Assembly: GCA_031082425.1 (NCBI GenBank)
Contig: JAVHLB010000005.1
Coordinates: forward strand, 1-64,000
Length of the DNA: 64,000 nt
Origin: Candidatus Edwardsbacteria bacterium
Lineage (GTDB): Bacteria > Edwardsbacteria > AC1 > EtOH8
Reading direction: 5' to 3'
This document shows, one piece after another, positions 33,428 to 41,431 of this stretch; the first letter of the stretch is position 1; each line of letters opens with the position of its first letter. The translations under genes were made by a program, and so were the position numbers. A model generated the notes under the pieces. The model had not been told where the DNA came from. It was given only the letters and a program-made list of their open reading frames with translations, and made no database searches.

Positions 33428-33985
33428 ATGTACATCCTTTCCGTCGATCCCAGTATCGATCCCAATAAATTCGGCTTCGCAGCCTTTCGTTCTCCCTCTC
33501 CCACCGGGGGAGGGGCAGGGGTGGGGTCGCTCCCCACCGGGGCTGGGGTGGGTCTTCAATACGGCACCTGCAAAACCTACGAAACCGGAACTATCGGCGT
33601 CTTCGAGCGCCTTGGCCAGATATACAACTTTAGCCATGAGATCCCCGCTCCCGACTACATCGTCATCGACTACCCTTCCATGTCCAACTACAGCCGGTCT
33701 AGCCGGGGCCATAAACAGCTCAACGGGGCCGCTCTGGCCCTCAACCATCAGGCTATCGGCGCCTTCCTGGCCGGGATAAACCTGCCGGAAGAGAAGATCC
33801 TCAAATGGAACTCCGCCGTCCATCCCGTTAACAAAAAACTCGTCAAGTTATCAATGATCTCCAAGTACGGCCTTCCTCCCAAGACCTCGGACCATATCAC
33901 CGATGCCATCTACCGGGGCGAGTGGCTGGCCGACATGCTCCAGCGCTTCGACTTCAAACAACTTCAAATCAACGAAGGAATATAA
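33428..33985 (+). CDS. RuvC-like Holliday junction resolvase
   Basis: A 185-residue protein with an RNase H-like resolvase pattern: the first aspartate in ILSVDPSID at the N-terminus, a second acidic residue in IVIDYPS (where RuvC usually has glutamate), GAALALNHQAIGAFLAG, and the C-terminal pair in SDHITDAIYRG. It probably cuts branched DNA during phage replication or packaging. Residues about 23-42 are encoded by the GC-rich repeat (SPSPTGGGAGVGSLPTGAGV) and form an insertion just after the first strand. A strong AAAGGAG site precedes the ATG. Confidence 0.65.
   Translation: MYILSVDPSIDPNKFGFAAFRSPSPTGGGAGVGSLPTGAGVGLQYGTCKTYETGTIGVFERLGQIYNFSHEIPAPDYIVIDYPSMSNYSRSSRGHKQLNGAALALNHQAIGAFLAGINLPEEKILKWNSAVHPVNKKLVKLSMISKYGLPPKTSDHITDAIYRGEWLADMLQRFDFKQLQINEGI
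33494..33553. repeat. GC-rich repeat copy inside the resolvase gene
   Basis: CCCTCTCCCACCGGGGGAGG then GGCAGGGGTGGGGTC, followed by a second partial copy ending GGGGTGGGTC. It encodes the SPSPTGGGAGVGS insert of the RuvC-like protein. Confidence 0.85.
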
Positions 33986-34004
33986 TTTTAATCAGGAGGT
34001 TGCC

Positions 34005-34403
34005 ATGGCACTTACCGAAAATCTGGTGAACCAAGCACTGGGCGTAAAAAGCCTTAAGATGGCCTGCAAGACGGCCTTCAATCTCAAGAATGGGTTGAAT
34101 GCCACAAAATCACACCAGGCGGATCTCTACCGGGCCGTTGTGGAGCTGGGGAAACCCTGGCCCAAGGGCTGGAAGATCCCCAAAATACCAAAACAGGGCG
34201 TATGCCCGATGACCAAGTCCGTAGGCTTGCATCCGACGCTAAACGATCTGCCGTCCAGCTTGCATCTTTTCTGCCCCGGCTGCGGAGCCATGATCACCTA
34301 CACCGAGCCCAAGGCCACTGTTCACTGCCTAAAGTGCGGCCGCAACGTCAGCTACCGGGTGGTGGTAAGGCGCATGATCGAGATCACCACCACGGATAAT
34401 TAA
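34005..34403 (+). CDS. Phage protein with C-terminal zinc ribbon
   Basis: A 132-residue protein. The C-terminal half has two CxxC-type pairs (CPGCG, then CLKCG about 18 residues later), a zinc ribbon likely to bind nucleic acid or a transcription protein. CAGGAGG precedes the ATG. The frame extends back inside the resolvase gene, and that upstream part is rejected. Confidence 0.6.
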   Translation: MALTENLVNQALGVKSLKMACKTAFNLKNGLNATKSHQADLYRAVVELGKPWPKGWKIPKIPKQGVCPMTKSVGLHPTLNDLPSSLHLFCPGCGAMITYTEPKATVHCLKCGRNVSYRVVVRRMIEITTTDN

Positions 34404-34418
34404 TAATAAGGAGCCGCC

Positions 34419-34901
34419 ATGCCAGATAACATCTCCGGCCGTGGTCCCAAAAAACAACGCTTCGGCTACCGCCGATCCGAAAAGCTCCGGCCCGGCAAGC
34501 GCCAGCTGGAGGCCCTTATGACCAATGGCAGCATCGAGGCCATCCGCGAGAACACTCTGGGGCTTCAGGAGGCCATGCAGGAGCGCCAGGCCATAGAGCT
34601 CATGCACCGCGTGCTGGACACCCTCCAAAAGCAATACCGTCGGATCTACTGCGCCCAGTGCCCGGCCGAAAAAAAGAACAACTGCGACGGTCACCAATGC
34701 CGGGTGGCGGTCGAGATCCTGCCCTACAAGGTTACCGTTAACCGGCACTGGCGGCCCATTCCGGCCCCGGGCCATCCCCTGCCCTGCCAACTATCTCCCT
34801 CTCCCACAGGGGGAGGAAGGCGAAGCCGGGAGGGGTCTCTCTCTGCAGGGGCAGGGGTGGGGTCTCTTACTAAGGGTCGGGGTGAGGTCAAACAGCCATG
34901 A
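34419..34901 (+). CDS. Phage protein whose C-terminus is made of GC-rich repeat
   Basis: A 160-residue protein. The N-terminal 120 residues are basic and helical with a cysteine cluster CAQCPAEKKNNCDGHQC that could bind zinc. Bases 34798-34889 are three tandem variants of the GC-rich repeat and encode the final ~35 residues (SPSPTGGGRRSREGS, SAGAGVG, TKGRGEV). The stop overlaps the start of the next gene. The native C-terminus may have been replaced by the repeat. Confidence 0.6.
   Translation: MPDNISGRGPKKQRFGYRRSEKLRPGKRQLEALMTNGSIEAIRENTLGLQEAMQERQAIELMHRVLDTLQKQYRRIYCAQCPAEKKNNCDGHQCRVAVEILPYKVTVNRHWRPIPAPGHPLPCQLSPSPTGGGRRSREGSLSAGAGVGSLTKGRGEVKQP
34798..34889. repeat. Cluster of GC-rich repeat copies at the end of an early gene
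   Basis: Three variants in a row: CCCTCTCCCACAGGGGGAGG...GGGAGGGGTC, a middle GCAGGGGCAGGGGTGGGGTC and a last GGGTCGGGGTGAGGTC. Together they encode the whole C-terminus of the 160-residue protein. Confidence 0.85.
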
Positions 34902-35804
34902 AAAAGCCCATCATCATCCTTTCCCTGTTGCTTCTCGGCTGGTCGCTGGCATTCAATATCTGCGATCGCCGGGCCCAGGACGAACACCTGTATCCCAACT
35001 CCAGCGAAATAAACATATTTTCTAAGTGGTACGCAAACCAGGCCGGAAATCCCTGGCAGTACCGGGTATTCAACAACTTTCTGATCCTGTCGCTTCATTC
35101 CCTCCTGCCAAAATACTGCATTCCGCTGGATGTCTTCAAAAAACTCCAGGTGATGCTTCTAATCCTGCTGGTCTATTATTATCTTTCTGCCCTGACTGGC
35201 GCCGAAGCTTACGGCCTCACCCTGCTGTTCGGATTCGTATTGTTCGCCGCTTCCATCCGTTCCAATCTGGCCTTCGATACTTACTGGGATCTGGCTTTCT
35301 ATCTGGTCGGGTTTATCCTGCTTCAAAAGGGCCGATTCTGGTATCTGGTCCCGCTGACCTTCCTGGGAGCGCTAAACCGGGAGACCTATCTTTTCTTTGT
35401 GCTGGCCGTCGGGTTATTGTCGTTCAGGCATTCCCGGCTTCGGGCTCCGGCCCTGGCCTCGGCCGCGGTCTTCGGAGCGGTATATTTCCTTCTGCGGCAT
35501 ATTTCTCCCGACCAGCAGGCCAATGTCGGATATATGGGCATTTCATACGGCTGGCAGATGTTCAAAAGCAATTTCCGACCCAGCGGTCTTTTCTTTTCTA
35601 TGCACCTACTCGCTGTTTGCCTGGCCGGCGTTAAAGCTTTTCTGGCATGAGCGCCCTCAGCCCCATTTCACCTTGGCCCTGGTAATCATCCCGGCCTTTG
35701 TGGCGGCATACCTCTGGTTCGGCAACGTCGATGAGACCCGCCTGCTCCTGGTCCCCTTCACCATTTACGTGCTCCCATTTATTACACTAAGATCCGACCT
35801 TTGA
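34898..35804 (+). pseudogene. Frameshifted polytopic membrane protein (GT-C-like)
   Basis: The first frame (34898-35650) encodes 250 residues with a signal-anchor, several membrane helices and the segment LNRETYLFF typical of polytopic sugar-transferase-like proteins. It stops shortly after LLAVCLAGVKAF. The +1 frame continues without a break as LKLFWHERPQPHFTLALVII, then FGNVDETRLLLVPFTIYV, and ends at 35804. Joined, the two parts make a coherent protein of about 300 residues. Either a one-base change inactivated the gene, or it is a sequence error; a programmed +1 shift is less likely, as no slippery signal is obvious. It would be a cargo gene with a role in surface glycan. Confidence 0.65.
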
Positions 35805-35806
35805 TC

Positions 35807-35846
35807 ATTTTGCCTTTTGCAATTTACATTTTAAAATTTTAAATAA
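35807..35846 (+). repeat. AT-rich repeat of the TTTTGCCTTTTGCAATTT type
   Basis: This intergenic stretch contains TTTTGCCTTTTGCAATTT followed by ACATTTTAAAATTTT. Close relatives occur inside the 2137-aa gene at 48683-48719 and 49684-49720 (ATTTTCATTTTGCAATTTG). It is a second repeat family in the phage. Confidence 0.65.
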
Positions 35847-35859
35847 TTACAGGTCTCCC

Positions 35860-36672
35860 ATGAAAAACAAGCCTTCCCTCTGGTGGAATCTGTCCATCAA
35901 TCCCTGGTTCGGCTGCAGCTCCTGCAGCCCGGGGTGCATTCACTGCTGGGCCGCCGCCAGCTTCTGGGACGAAAAGGCAGACCGTCCCCTCCCCGGCCGG
36001 GAGGACCTGGTCTGCCGGGATCCCAGGTTCCGCAACATCCGGTGGACCGGCCAGATCCAGCTTAACCCAAACTACGACCGCCAGCTGGCCCAGCTTCACT
36101 GCCTCCCCTCCGGCTCCCGGGTGGCGGTGGAATTCATGGGCGACCTGTTTTACGATCATCCGCTTTGCCAGGACCGCCGGGACCATGTCCTCCAGCTGGC
36201 CCAGCTTCACCCGGACCTGGTATTCATCCTCACCACCAAACGGGTCCACCGGATAAAGGACATCTGGCCGGGCTTATTTTACGACCTCAAGCACCGGCAT
36301 CCCAATATCTGGCTGTTGGCCAGCGTTTCCAATCAAAAGGAGCTTATCAATGCCGCCTGCGCCCTCTCCCATATTAAGGCCGCCGTGGTGGGCATATCGG
36401 CCGAGCCTCTCCTGGAGGCCCTGTATCTCAGGGAGTTCATCTCCGGGCTGGACTGGGTCATTCTCGGAGCCGAGCGCTGCCGACCGTTCAAGCTGGCCCG
36501 AAGGTTCTACGATCGCTGGGCCTTCCAGATTATGGAGGACTGCCTGGCCGCCGGCAAGCCGCTGTTTTATAAATATGGCCAGGACGAGACCGGACGCTTC
36601 TGCGAGGCTCCGGTGATAAACGGCCGCTTCTGGCTGCAATATCCAATAATAACCCCGCAAGGCGGAGAATAG
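35860..36672 (+). CDS. DUF5131 (phage Gp37/Gp68-like) protein
   Basis: A 270-residue protein with the family's N-terminal NPWFGCSSCSPGCIHCWAA, a cysteine cluster (four cysteines within 12 residues), and the conserved SVSNQKEL and SAEPLLEAL segments; the histidine-rich middle resembles a radical-SAM-like barrel. DUF5131 proteins are widespread in phages and their reaction is not established. Probable cytoplasmic enzyme with a metal or iron-sulfur cluster. Confidence 0.8.
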   Translation: MKNKPSLWWNLSINPWFGCSSCSPGCIHCWAAASFWDEKADRPLPGREDLVCRDPRFRNIRWTGQIQLNPNYDRQLAQLHCLPSGSRVAVEFMGDLFYDHPLCQDRRDHVLQLAQLHPDLVFILTTKRVHRIKDIWPGLFYDLKHRHPNIWLLASVSNQKELINAACALSHIKAAVVGISAEPLLEALYLREFISGLDWVILGAERCRPFKLARRFYDRWAFQIMEDCLAAGKPLFYKYGQDETGRFCEAPVINGRFWLQYPIITPQGGE

Positions 36673-36688
36673 GAAATAAACCGACGTC

Positions 36689-36994
36689 ATGTTAAACCAT
36701 ATAAAATATCTCTGGGACCGGTATATCACAAACAAGCCACGGATCCCCCGTCGGCCGCTCACACGTCCCCAATTCCAAAAATTTCACAAAGAAAAAATGG
36801 CGACATCTCGCCCAGCCGATCCCCGCGCCGTTCTCATCGCCTTGGCCGACAAGTTGGAAGCTCGGGGCCAGTGCCAGACTTTGTCAATAGACCCAATCAC
36901 CTACGCCGAAATAAGAAAGATAGAGATAAACGGCGGCATAACCATTCCGGTGCTGGGCCCAGCCAGGATTATAATCGTAAAGGAGGCTCAATGA
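36689..36994 (+). CDS. Small phage protein, unknown function
   Basis: A 101-residue basic protein. The N-terminal third is rich in arginine and lysine, and the C-terminal part (GGITIPVLGPARIIIVKEA) is beta-like. The stop overlaps the next start as ATGA, so they are coupled. No recognised domain. Confidence 0.5.
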   Translation: MLNHIKYLWDRYITNKPRIPRRPLTRPQFQKFHKEKMATSRPADPRAVLIALADKLEARGQCQTLSIDPITYAEIRKIEINGGITIPVLGPARIIIVKEAQ

Positions 36995-37551
36995 AATACA
37001 TTATCTTTCTTGCCCTGATCGCCTTCGCCGGCGGCTGGTTATATCTCTGGCGGTTTGCCTGGCCCGGCCTGGCCAGGCGGGAAACTATGGCCGGTGATAT
37101 GCTAAGGTCCCTGGCCGGCGGGCTGGTGATTGTAGTGCTGACTGTTGGCTGGGGGATGCTCATGGCCCACGGCTGCGAAAAGCAGTATGCAGCGATGGAC
37201 GATATCGCCGCCGAGATATCCCCGCAAACGCTGAACACCGAAGCCATCGGCAATGTCCGGGCGGTATGCACCTATTACTCATGGCCGGAGCATGGGCGGC
37301 AAACCGCCAATGGGGAAATCTACGATAGCCTTTCCTTCACCTGCGCCAGCCTTGAGAAAATACCCTTTGGGACACGGCTGTGCTTTGTCAACCCAGACAA
37401 CGGGCGGCAGGTGGTATGCCGCATCAATGACAGGATGCCGTCGAAATACTGGGACACGGACAGGCGGTTTGATTTGTCAAGGGCTGCGGCTGACAGCCTG
37501 GGGATAATACAGGACGGGAAAAAAGAATTGATAATCATTAAGGAGGAATAG
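36991..37551 (+). CDS. Membrane-anchored DPBB/RlpA-like protein
   Basis: A 186-residue protein with two N-terminal hydrophobic segments (IIFLALIAFAGGWLYLW and LAGGLVIVVLTVGWGML) and a C-terminal double-psi beta-barrel of the RlpA type: CTYYSWPEHGRQTANGE, IPFGTRLCFVN, VVCRINDRMP with an aspartate in NDR, and RFDLSRAAADSLG. RlpA-like domains act on peptidoglycan. The host RlpA (6646) has the same motif order but not the membrane anchors. AAAGGAGG precedes the ATG. It may help entry, lysis or host-wall remodelling. Confidence 0.75.
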   Translation: MKYIIFLALIAFAGGWLYLWRFAWPGLARRETMAGDMLRSLAGGLVIVVLTVGWGMLMAHGCEKQYAAMDDIAAEISPQTLNTEAIGNVRAVCTYYSWPEHGRQTANGEIYDSLSFTCASLEKIPFGTRLCFVNPDNGRQVVCRINDRMPSKYWDTDRRFDLSRAAADSLGIIQDGKKELIIIKEE

Positions 37552-37552
37552 C

Positions 37553-37771
37553 ATGTCGGACGTTACTTGCCCCTATTGCGGCCAAGATGTCGAAATAAAC
37601 CACGATGACGGCTATGGCTACGCAGAAGCGGTGGAATACATACCGGGCAATATGCCGTGTGGCGAATGTAGGCATGTAGGAGGGGATAGATGTACTTATT
37701 GTATACGAATAAATAAACCAACTGATTATTACGAACGAAAGCAAGCCCTCGGCAAGGAGGGCGGGAGATGA
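37553..37771 (+). CDS. Small cysteine-rich phage protein
   Basis: A 72-residue protein with CPYCGQ near the N-terminus and CGEC...CTYC further on, so two CxxC-type zinc sites. It starts 1 nt after the previous stop, with AAGGAGGAA upstream, and overlaps the next gene as ATGA. Confidence 0.6.
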   Translation: MSDVTCPYCGQDVEINHDDGYGYAEAVEYIPGNMPCGECRHVGGDRCTYCIRINKPTDYYERKQALGKEGGR

Positions 37772-38007
37772 AGATTGCAGAGATTAAAAAGAAACTGCTT
37801 GAATGGCACGACTTCTTCGGCGGGGACCTGCTGTGGGAGGATGAAATAAAACGGGCAAAAACAAAAGTAGAATTAGGCCAAATTTTAGAACGCCATAGAA
37901 TGCACATGGAAGATATGCTTAGCGACGCCAAAAGCCACCTTGATTCCTTTAAGGAAGAGATTGGATTAAATCAATTCGCAGGGGAGAAGGGGAAGAAATG
38001 TCAATAA
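37768..38007 (+). CDS. Small phage protein, helical
   Basis: A 79-residue charged, helical protein (EIKKKLLEWHDFF then ERHRMHMEDMLSDAKSHLDS). Codon use is more AT-rich than in the late genes. Overlaps both neighbours. Function unknown. Confidence 0.5.
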   Translation: MKIAEIKKKLLEWHDFFGGDLLWEDEIKRAKTKVELGQILERHRMHMEDMLSDAKSHLDSFKEEIGLNQFAGEKGKKCQ

Positions 38008-38291
38008 ATAATGAACAAGAATATTGGCAGATGCGGTCAAGCCAAGAGCAGTTCCATCAAGAATTGCAACACCGAGAACAAATGAATATCGCCGTCGCTA
38101 CGCTGGACTTAATAAACGTTAAAATGCTTCAGCCAAAAATATATATTGACGGAGACATGTGGTGTGTGCTTTACGGCGAAAATTTGCAGGACGGGATAGC
38201 AGGTTTTGGCAAAACACCGTTTTATGCAATATCCGATTTTAACACGGCCCTTAATAAACCAGTAAAGGAGACCCCATGCGACAAACAATAA
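37998..38291 (+). CDS. Small phage protein, unknown function
   Basis: A 97-residue protein. The N-terminal part is helical and glutamine-rich and the C-terminal half has WCVLYGENLQDGIAGFG followed by KTPFYAISDFNTALN, typical of small phage proteins of unknown role. Overlaps the next gene by 16 nt. AT-rich composition. Confidence 0.5.
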   Translation: MSINNEQEYWQMRSSQEQFHQELQHREQMNIAVATLDLINVKMLQPKIYIDGDMWCVLYGENLQDGIAGFGKTPFYAISDFNTALNKPVKETPCDKQ

Positions 38292-38761
38292 TCCTGATCC
38301 TGGCCCTGGCAACAGTAGCCGGGGCGGAAGAACTAACCAAAACAACCGCCGACTACTGGCATCTAAAAATACCACTGATAAGGCCCAGGACTTATCATAT
38401 TGCCGTAGTCGATTCGGAGAAAATTGTCATCGCACCAGACGATTCTACGGAGCAAATACAAACATACATTTTTCCGACCAAACATCCGCCGCAAGTCCAG
38501 GACTCGGCCTTTTGCGAAAAGATTTCAGAGATCATCACCATCGCCGACATCAAGGCGTATCTGGCGGAGTGTCACAACGACAGCACGGTAGCATATGGTA
38601 TAATTAAATGCCCGCACCAGCATAAAAAAACTGTTGACTGGTGGGATAGATGGGACTGTGTTATGGATGGCAATAGTTGCGTTTGCCATTATGGTAACAT
38701 CGTAATTCATAAACAACCAACCCTCCAGGGCTTTGTGGACTGGTGGGAAAGGAGGAAGTGA
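38276..38761 (+). CDS. Phage-encoded exported protein
   Basis: A 161-residue protein with a signal peptide (MRQTIILILALATVAGAEE, cleavage near Ala17) and several cysteines in the mature part that could form disulfides (in FCEKIS, LAECHN, IIKCPHQ, WDCVMDGNSCVCHY). It would act in the periplasm. No recognised domain. An early-module gene with an export signal suggests an effect on the host envelope. Confidence 0.55.
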   Translation: MRQTIILILALATVAGAEELTKTTADYWHLKIPLIRPRTYHIAVVDSEKIVIAPDDSTEQIQTYIFPTKHPPQVQDSAFCEKISEIITIADIKAYLAECHNDSTVAYGIIKCPHQHKKTVDWWDRWDCVMDGNSCVCHYGNIVIHKQPTLQGFVDWWERRK

Positions 38762-38762
38762 A

Positions 38763-38936
38763 ATGGCACAAACATCATACACTATTAACATAAACATGGA
38801 TGAGAAATGTCCCCGGTGCGGCAAGGGTGGAGCCGTTGCGGAGAACAAGGCCGGGCTTTGCTTATCATGCATTAGCAAATTAATGGATCAAGGGGCACCC
38901 GCTACACCACGTAAACAAAAGAAAACTTTAAATTAA
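38763..38936 (+). CDS. Small zinc-ribbon phage protein
   Basis: A 57-residue protein with CPRCG and CLSC about 17 residues apart, a single zinc ribbon. It begins 1 nt after the previous stop, with AAAGGAGG upstream. The upstream in-frame ATG (38733) lies inside the previous gene and is rejected. Confidence 0.55.
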   Translation: MAQTSYTININMDEKCPRCGKGGAVAENKAGLCLSCISKLMDQGAPATPRKQKKTLN

Positions 38937-38957
38937 CCAAAAAAGGAGACACCCCCC

Positions 38958-40457
38958 ATGACAAAAACCGAAACCGCCCTCCACTCAATCGCCCTGGCCG
39001 ACCTGCATTACACCCCCGACCGCCGGGACATGGGCGACCTGAAAGCCCTGGCCGCCAGCATCAAAGCCCACGGCCTGCAAGTGCCGTTGGTGATAACGCT
39101 GCCGCCCCAACCATGCAACCCCGGAGAAGGCTTTATCGTCCTCGACGGCCGCCGCCGCCTCGAGGCCGCCAAGATCGCCGGACTTCCCTCCCTCCCATGC
39201 ATCGTGGCCGAAGACAGCAACCCGGACATCAGCCTGATCCTGAACACCCACCGGCTGAACCTCTCCCCCCTGGAGATGCTGGACAGCATCAAGGCCCTGA
39301 TCGGGCCAGATGCGATGGCAAATGGATACTGGACACCGGAGACTGTGAAGGCCATCGCCGCCAAGGTCAACCTGTCCGTCGACGACACCCTGAAACTGCT
39401 GACCCTCAACCGCTGCGGGGAAAACATCAAGGAGCTGGTGCATTCCAAAAAGCTGACCCTGGCCACCGCCATCCTGTCCGTCAACCTGAATGAGAAGCAG
39501 GCGGCCGAGTTCGCCACATTCTGCCTCGACAACCGCCCCAGCTACCGGGATGCCAAACGCTGGCTGGTGAATAACAAGGTAACGAAAAGACTGTCCGATG
39601 CCGAGTTCGATACCAAGGGCTGCAAGGATTGCCAGTTCAACGGCGATCGCAGCCCGGCCCTGTTCGACCAGGCCGAGCTGGGAGAAAAAGAAGCGTGGTA
39701 TCGGGATCAGGGTTCATGTTTCAACCCGGAGTGCTACAAGAAAAAGCTGGCCGACTTCAACGATGGCATGAAGCTGAAGGCCCAAAAGCTGGGTCTGAAG
39801 AAGGCGGGCATCTCCACCCAGAACCGCTGGAGCATGGACGGCCTGGTCAAGTTCGAGGAAGCCGCCCGGATCGACCCGGAGAAATGCCCCGACTGCAAGC
39901 TGGTGAAGTGGTGCCGTGGCCAGGACACCAAGGGGAAGTATGTCCTCTACTGCCCCACCCAGTGCCCGAACATCAAACAGCCCAAGGGCAAAAAGGCAGA
40001 AGCGGAACGCCCCGGCCATGTCAGCGTCCGGAAGAAGCTGGAGAAGAATATTCCTCTCACCCCTGGGGAGAAAAAGGACGTGATCAAACAGCACCGGGAG
40101 GAGATTGCCGCCAAGCTGGCCGGGGACGTGCTGGAGCAGAACATCAAAAAGGTCTCGGCCCTGAACCTGATCAAGATGATCCTGATGCACCAGCCGGGGA
40201 TCGCCGAGAAAAAACTGGCGCAGTTTCAGGCGGCAAAGCTGGACGACCTAAAGCCGGAATTGATCCAGCTGTTGGAAGATTCGGCGGAGAACTATAACAG
40301 CCAGATGACGAATACGCTGGCGAACAACCAGGCCATGTATACCCTGGCCACCGGCAAGGCCCTGGACATGGCGGCGGTGGACGAAGCCCTGCCGGAGAAT
40401 ATCAAGGCCCTGCTGCCGGGGAACCAGGAGAAAAAGATCAAGAAGGGCAAGAAATGA
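38958..40457 (+). CDS. ParB-like nuclease-domain protein
   Basis: A 499-residue protein with a ParB/Srx-type N-terminal domain: DMGDLKALAASIKAHGLQVP, then VLDGRRRLEAAKIAGLPSLP, followed by NTHRLNLSPLEMLDSIKAL. The middle has cysteine pairs (CKDC, CPDCK, C at 303) that may bind zinc, and a lysine-rich segment (KKDVIKQHREEIAAK). The ParB fold binds or cuts DNA and can use CTP. No ParA gene is nearby, so it is less likely to be a plasmid-style partition protein than a phage DNA-processing or transcription protein. AAAAGGAG precedes the ATG. Confidence 0.75.
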   Translation: MTKTETALHSIALADLHYTPDRRDMGDLKALAASIKAHGLQVPLVITLPPQPCNPGEGFIVLDGRRRLEAAKIAGLPSLPCIVAEDSNPDISLILNTHRLNLSPLEMLDSIKALIGPDAMANGYWTPETVKAIAAKVNLSVDDTLKLLTLNRCGENIKELVHSKKLTLATAILSVNLNEKQAAEFATFCLDNRPSYRDAKRWLVNNKVTKRLSDAEFDTKGCKDCQFNGDRSPALFDQAELGEKEAWYRDQGSCFNPECYKKKLADFNDGMKLKAQKLGLKKAGISTQNRWSMDGLVKFEEAARIDPEKCPDCKLVKWCRGQDTKGKYVLYCPTQCPNIKQPKGKKAEAERPGHVSVRKKLEKNIPLTPGEKKDVIKQHREEIAAKLAGDVLEQNIKKVSALNLIKMILMHQPGIAEKKLAQFQAAKLDDLKPELIQLLEDSAENYNSQMTNTLANNQAMYTLATGKALDMAAVDEALPENIKALLPGNQEKKIKKGKK

Positions 40458-40930
40458 ACCTTAAAAACTACACCTCTTCCGTGCCGGCCGATCGCTCGAT
40501 CTCATACATCGAGCGGTCGCTGGCCCTGGCCGGAGCCAGAAATATCAACAAGGAATACCGCCCCGGGACCGATCAGGTCGAGGCCCTCATGTTTCAGATG
40601 GAGATCAGGGACGGGAAATCGAACCGGCTTATCCCGATGATTTTTAAGCTCCCGGTCCATGTCGAGGAGGTATTCAAGGTGATGTATCAGGAGGTCCGAC
40701 GGCCACGGCCGGAGACCGAGAAGCGGATCCGCGATCAGTCCCACCGGACCGCCTGGAAGATCCTCCATGACTGGGTATCCGTCCAGGTAACCATGATCCG
40801 GCTGGAGCAGGCCGCCCCCCTGGAGATATTCCTGCCATACGCCTGGGATCCGGCCAAGAATAAAACCTTTTTCCAGCACGTCCAGGACGGCGGGTTTAAG
40901 CTGCTGCCTGGTCCGGTGGAAAGTAAATGA
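40454..40930 (+). CDS. Phage protein coupled to the ParB-like gene
   Basis: A 158-residue protein whose start overlaps the ParB-like stop (ATGA). The sequence SYIERSLALAGARNI, MIFKLPVHVEEVFKVMYQEV and WKILHDWVSVQVTMIRLEQA resembles a protein found with ParB-like genes in other phages, but I cannot name the family with confidence. The coupling suggests a joint function. Confidence 0.5.
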   Translation: MNLKNYTSSVPADRSISYIERSLALAGARNINKEYRPGTDQVEALMFQMEIRDGKSNRLIPMIFKLPVHVEEVFKVMYQEVRRPRPETEKRIRDQSHRTAWKILHDWVSVQVTMIRLEQAAPLEIFLPYAWDPAKNKTFFQHVQDGGFKLLPGPVESK

Positions 40931-40967
40931 ACCAACAGGCCCATAAATATTAATTGAAGGAGGAACC

Positions 40968-41261
40968 ATGAAACTTACTCTCAAATCCCTCGAGGCTAAC
41001 TGGAAACGGCTGTCCGTCAAAAAAACACTCTCAGGCAACGATGCCCTGGAGGCCGTCAAGCAAAACGGCTACTTCCTGCGCTACGTCAAGGAGCAGACCC
41101 CCGAGGTGTGTCTGGAGGCCGTCAAGCAAAACGGCTACTCCCTGCGGTACGTCAAGGAGCAGACCCCCGAGGTGTGTCTGGAGGCCGTCAAGCAAAACGG
41201 CGACTCCCTGCAGTACGTCGAAGAACATATATTTGCTATGGAGATAACTATGACTGAATAA
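40968..41261 (+). CDS. DUF4116-type repeat protein
   Basis: A 97-residue protein made mainly of three 22-residue repeats of the DUF4116 type (LEAVKQNGYSLRYVKEQTPEVC), preceded by a short helical segment. DUF4116 repeats are usually found in eukaryotic viruses, protists and some bacteria, and their role is unknown. An AAGGAGG site precedes the ATG. It is the last rightward early gene before the bidirectional terminator. Confidence 0.7.
   Translation: MKLTLKSLEANWKRLSVKKTLSGNDALEAVKQNGYFLRYVKEQTPEVCLEAVKQNGYSLRYVKEQTPEVCLEAVKQNGDSLQYVEEHIFAMEITMTE
41046..41235 (+). repeat. 66-bp tandem repeat, nearly identical
   Basis: Three units start at 41046, 41112 and 41178, with a 66-bp period; the third is incomplete. 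The DNA of the units is almost identical (differences at a few bases), so the duplication is recent. It encodes the DUF4116-type repeats. Confidence 0.85.
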
Positions 41262-41327
41262 TCACCGCTGGCAGTGCCGTGCAGTCCGCACCCCATAAAT
41301 GGAAACGTGAAATTGAACAGCAAAAAA

Positions 41328-41351
41328 CCCCCGGATCTCTCCGGGGGTTTT
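41328..41351. terminator. Bidirectional terminator between the early and late modules
   Basis: CCCCCGGA and TCCGGGGG form a perfect 8-bp stem around TCTC, with six A before and four T after. It lies between the convergent early and late modules and probably ends both. Confidence 0.85.
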
Positions 41352-41372
41352 AAGATGGTCTTTTAAGGAGGT

Positions 41373-41406
41373 CCCTCTCCCATCGGGGAGGGACTAGGGA
41401 GGGGTC
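41373..41406. repeat. GC-rich repeat copy between convergent modules
   Basis: CCCTCTCCCATCGGGGAGGG followed by ACTAGGGAGGGGTC, the short variant of the family, just past the terminator. Confidence 0.8.
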
Positions 41407-41431
41407 CCTTTTACCGGGACAGCGGAAGGCG

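Noticed and set aside
41046..41235. CRISPR-like repeat spacing
   Set aside because: The units are contiguous, contain no spacers, are in frame and encode DUF4116-type peptides.
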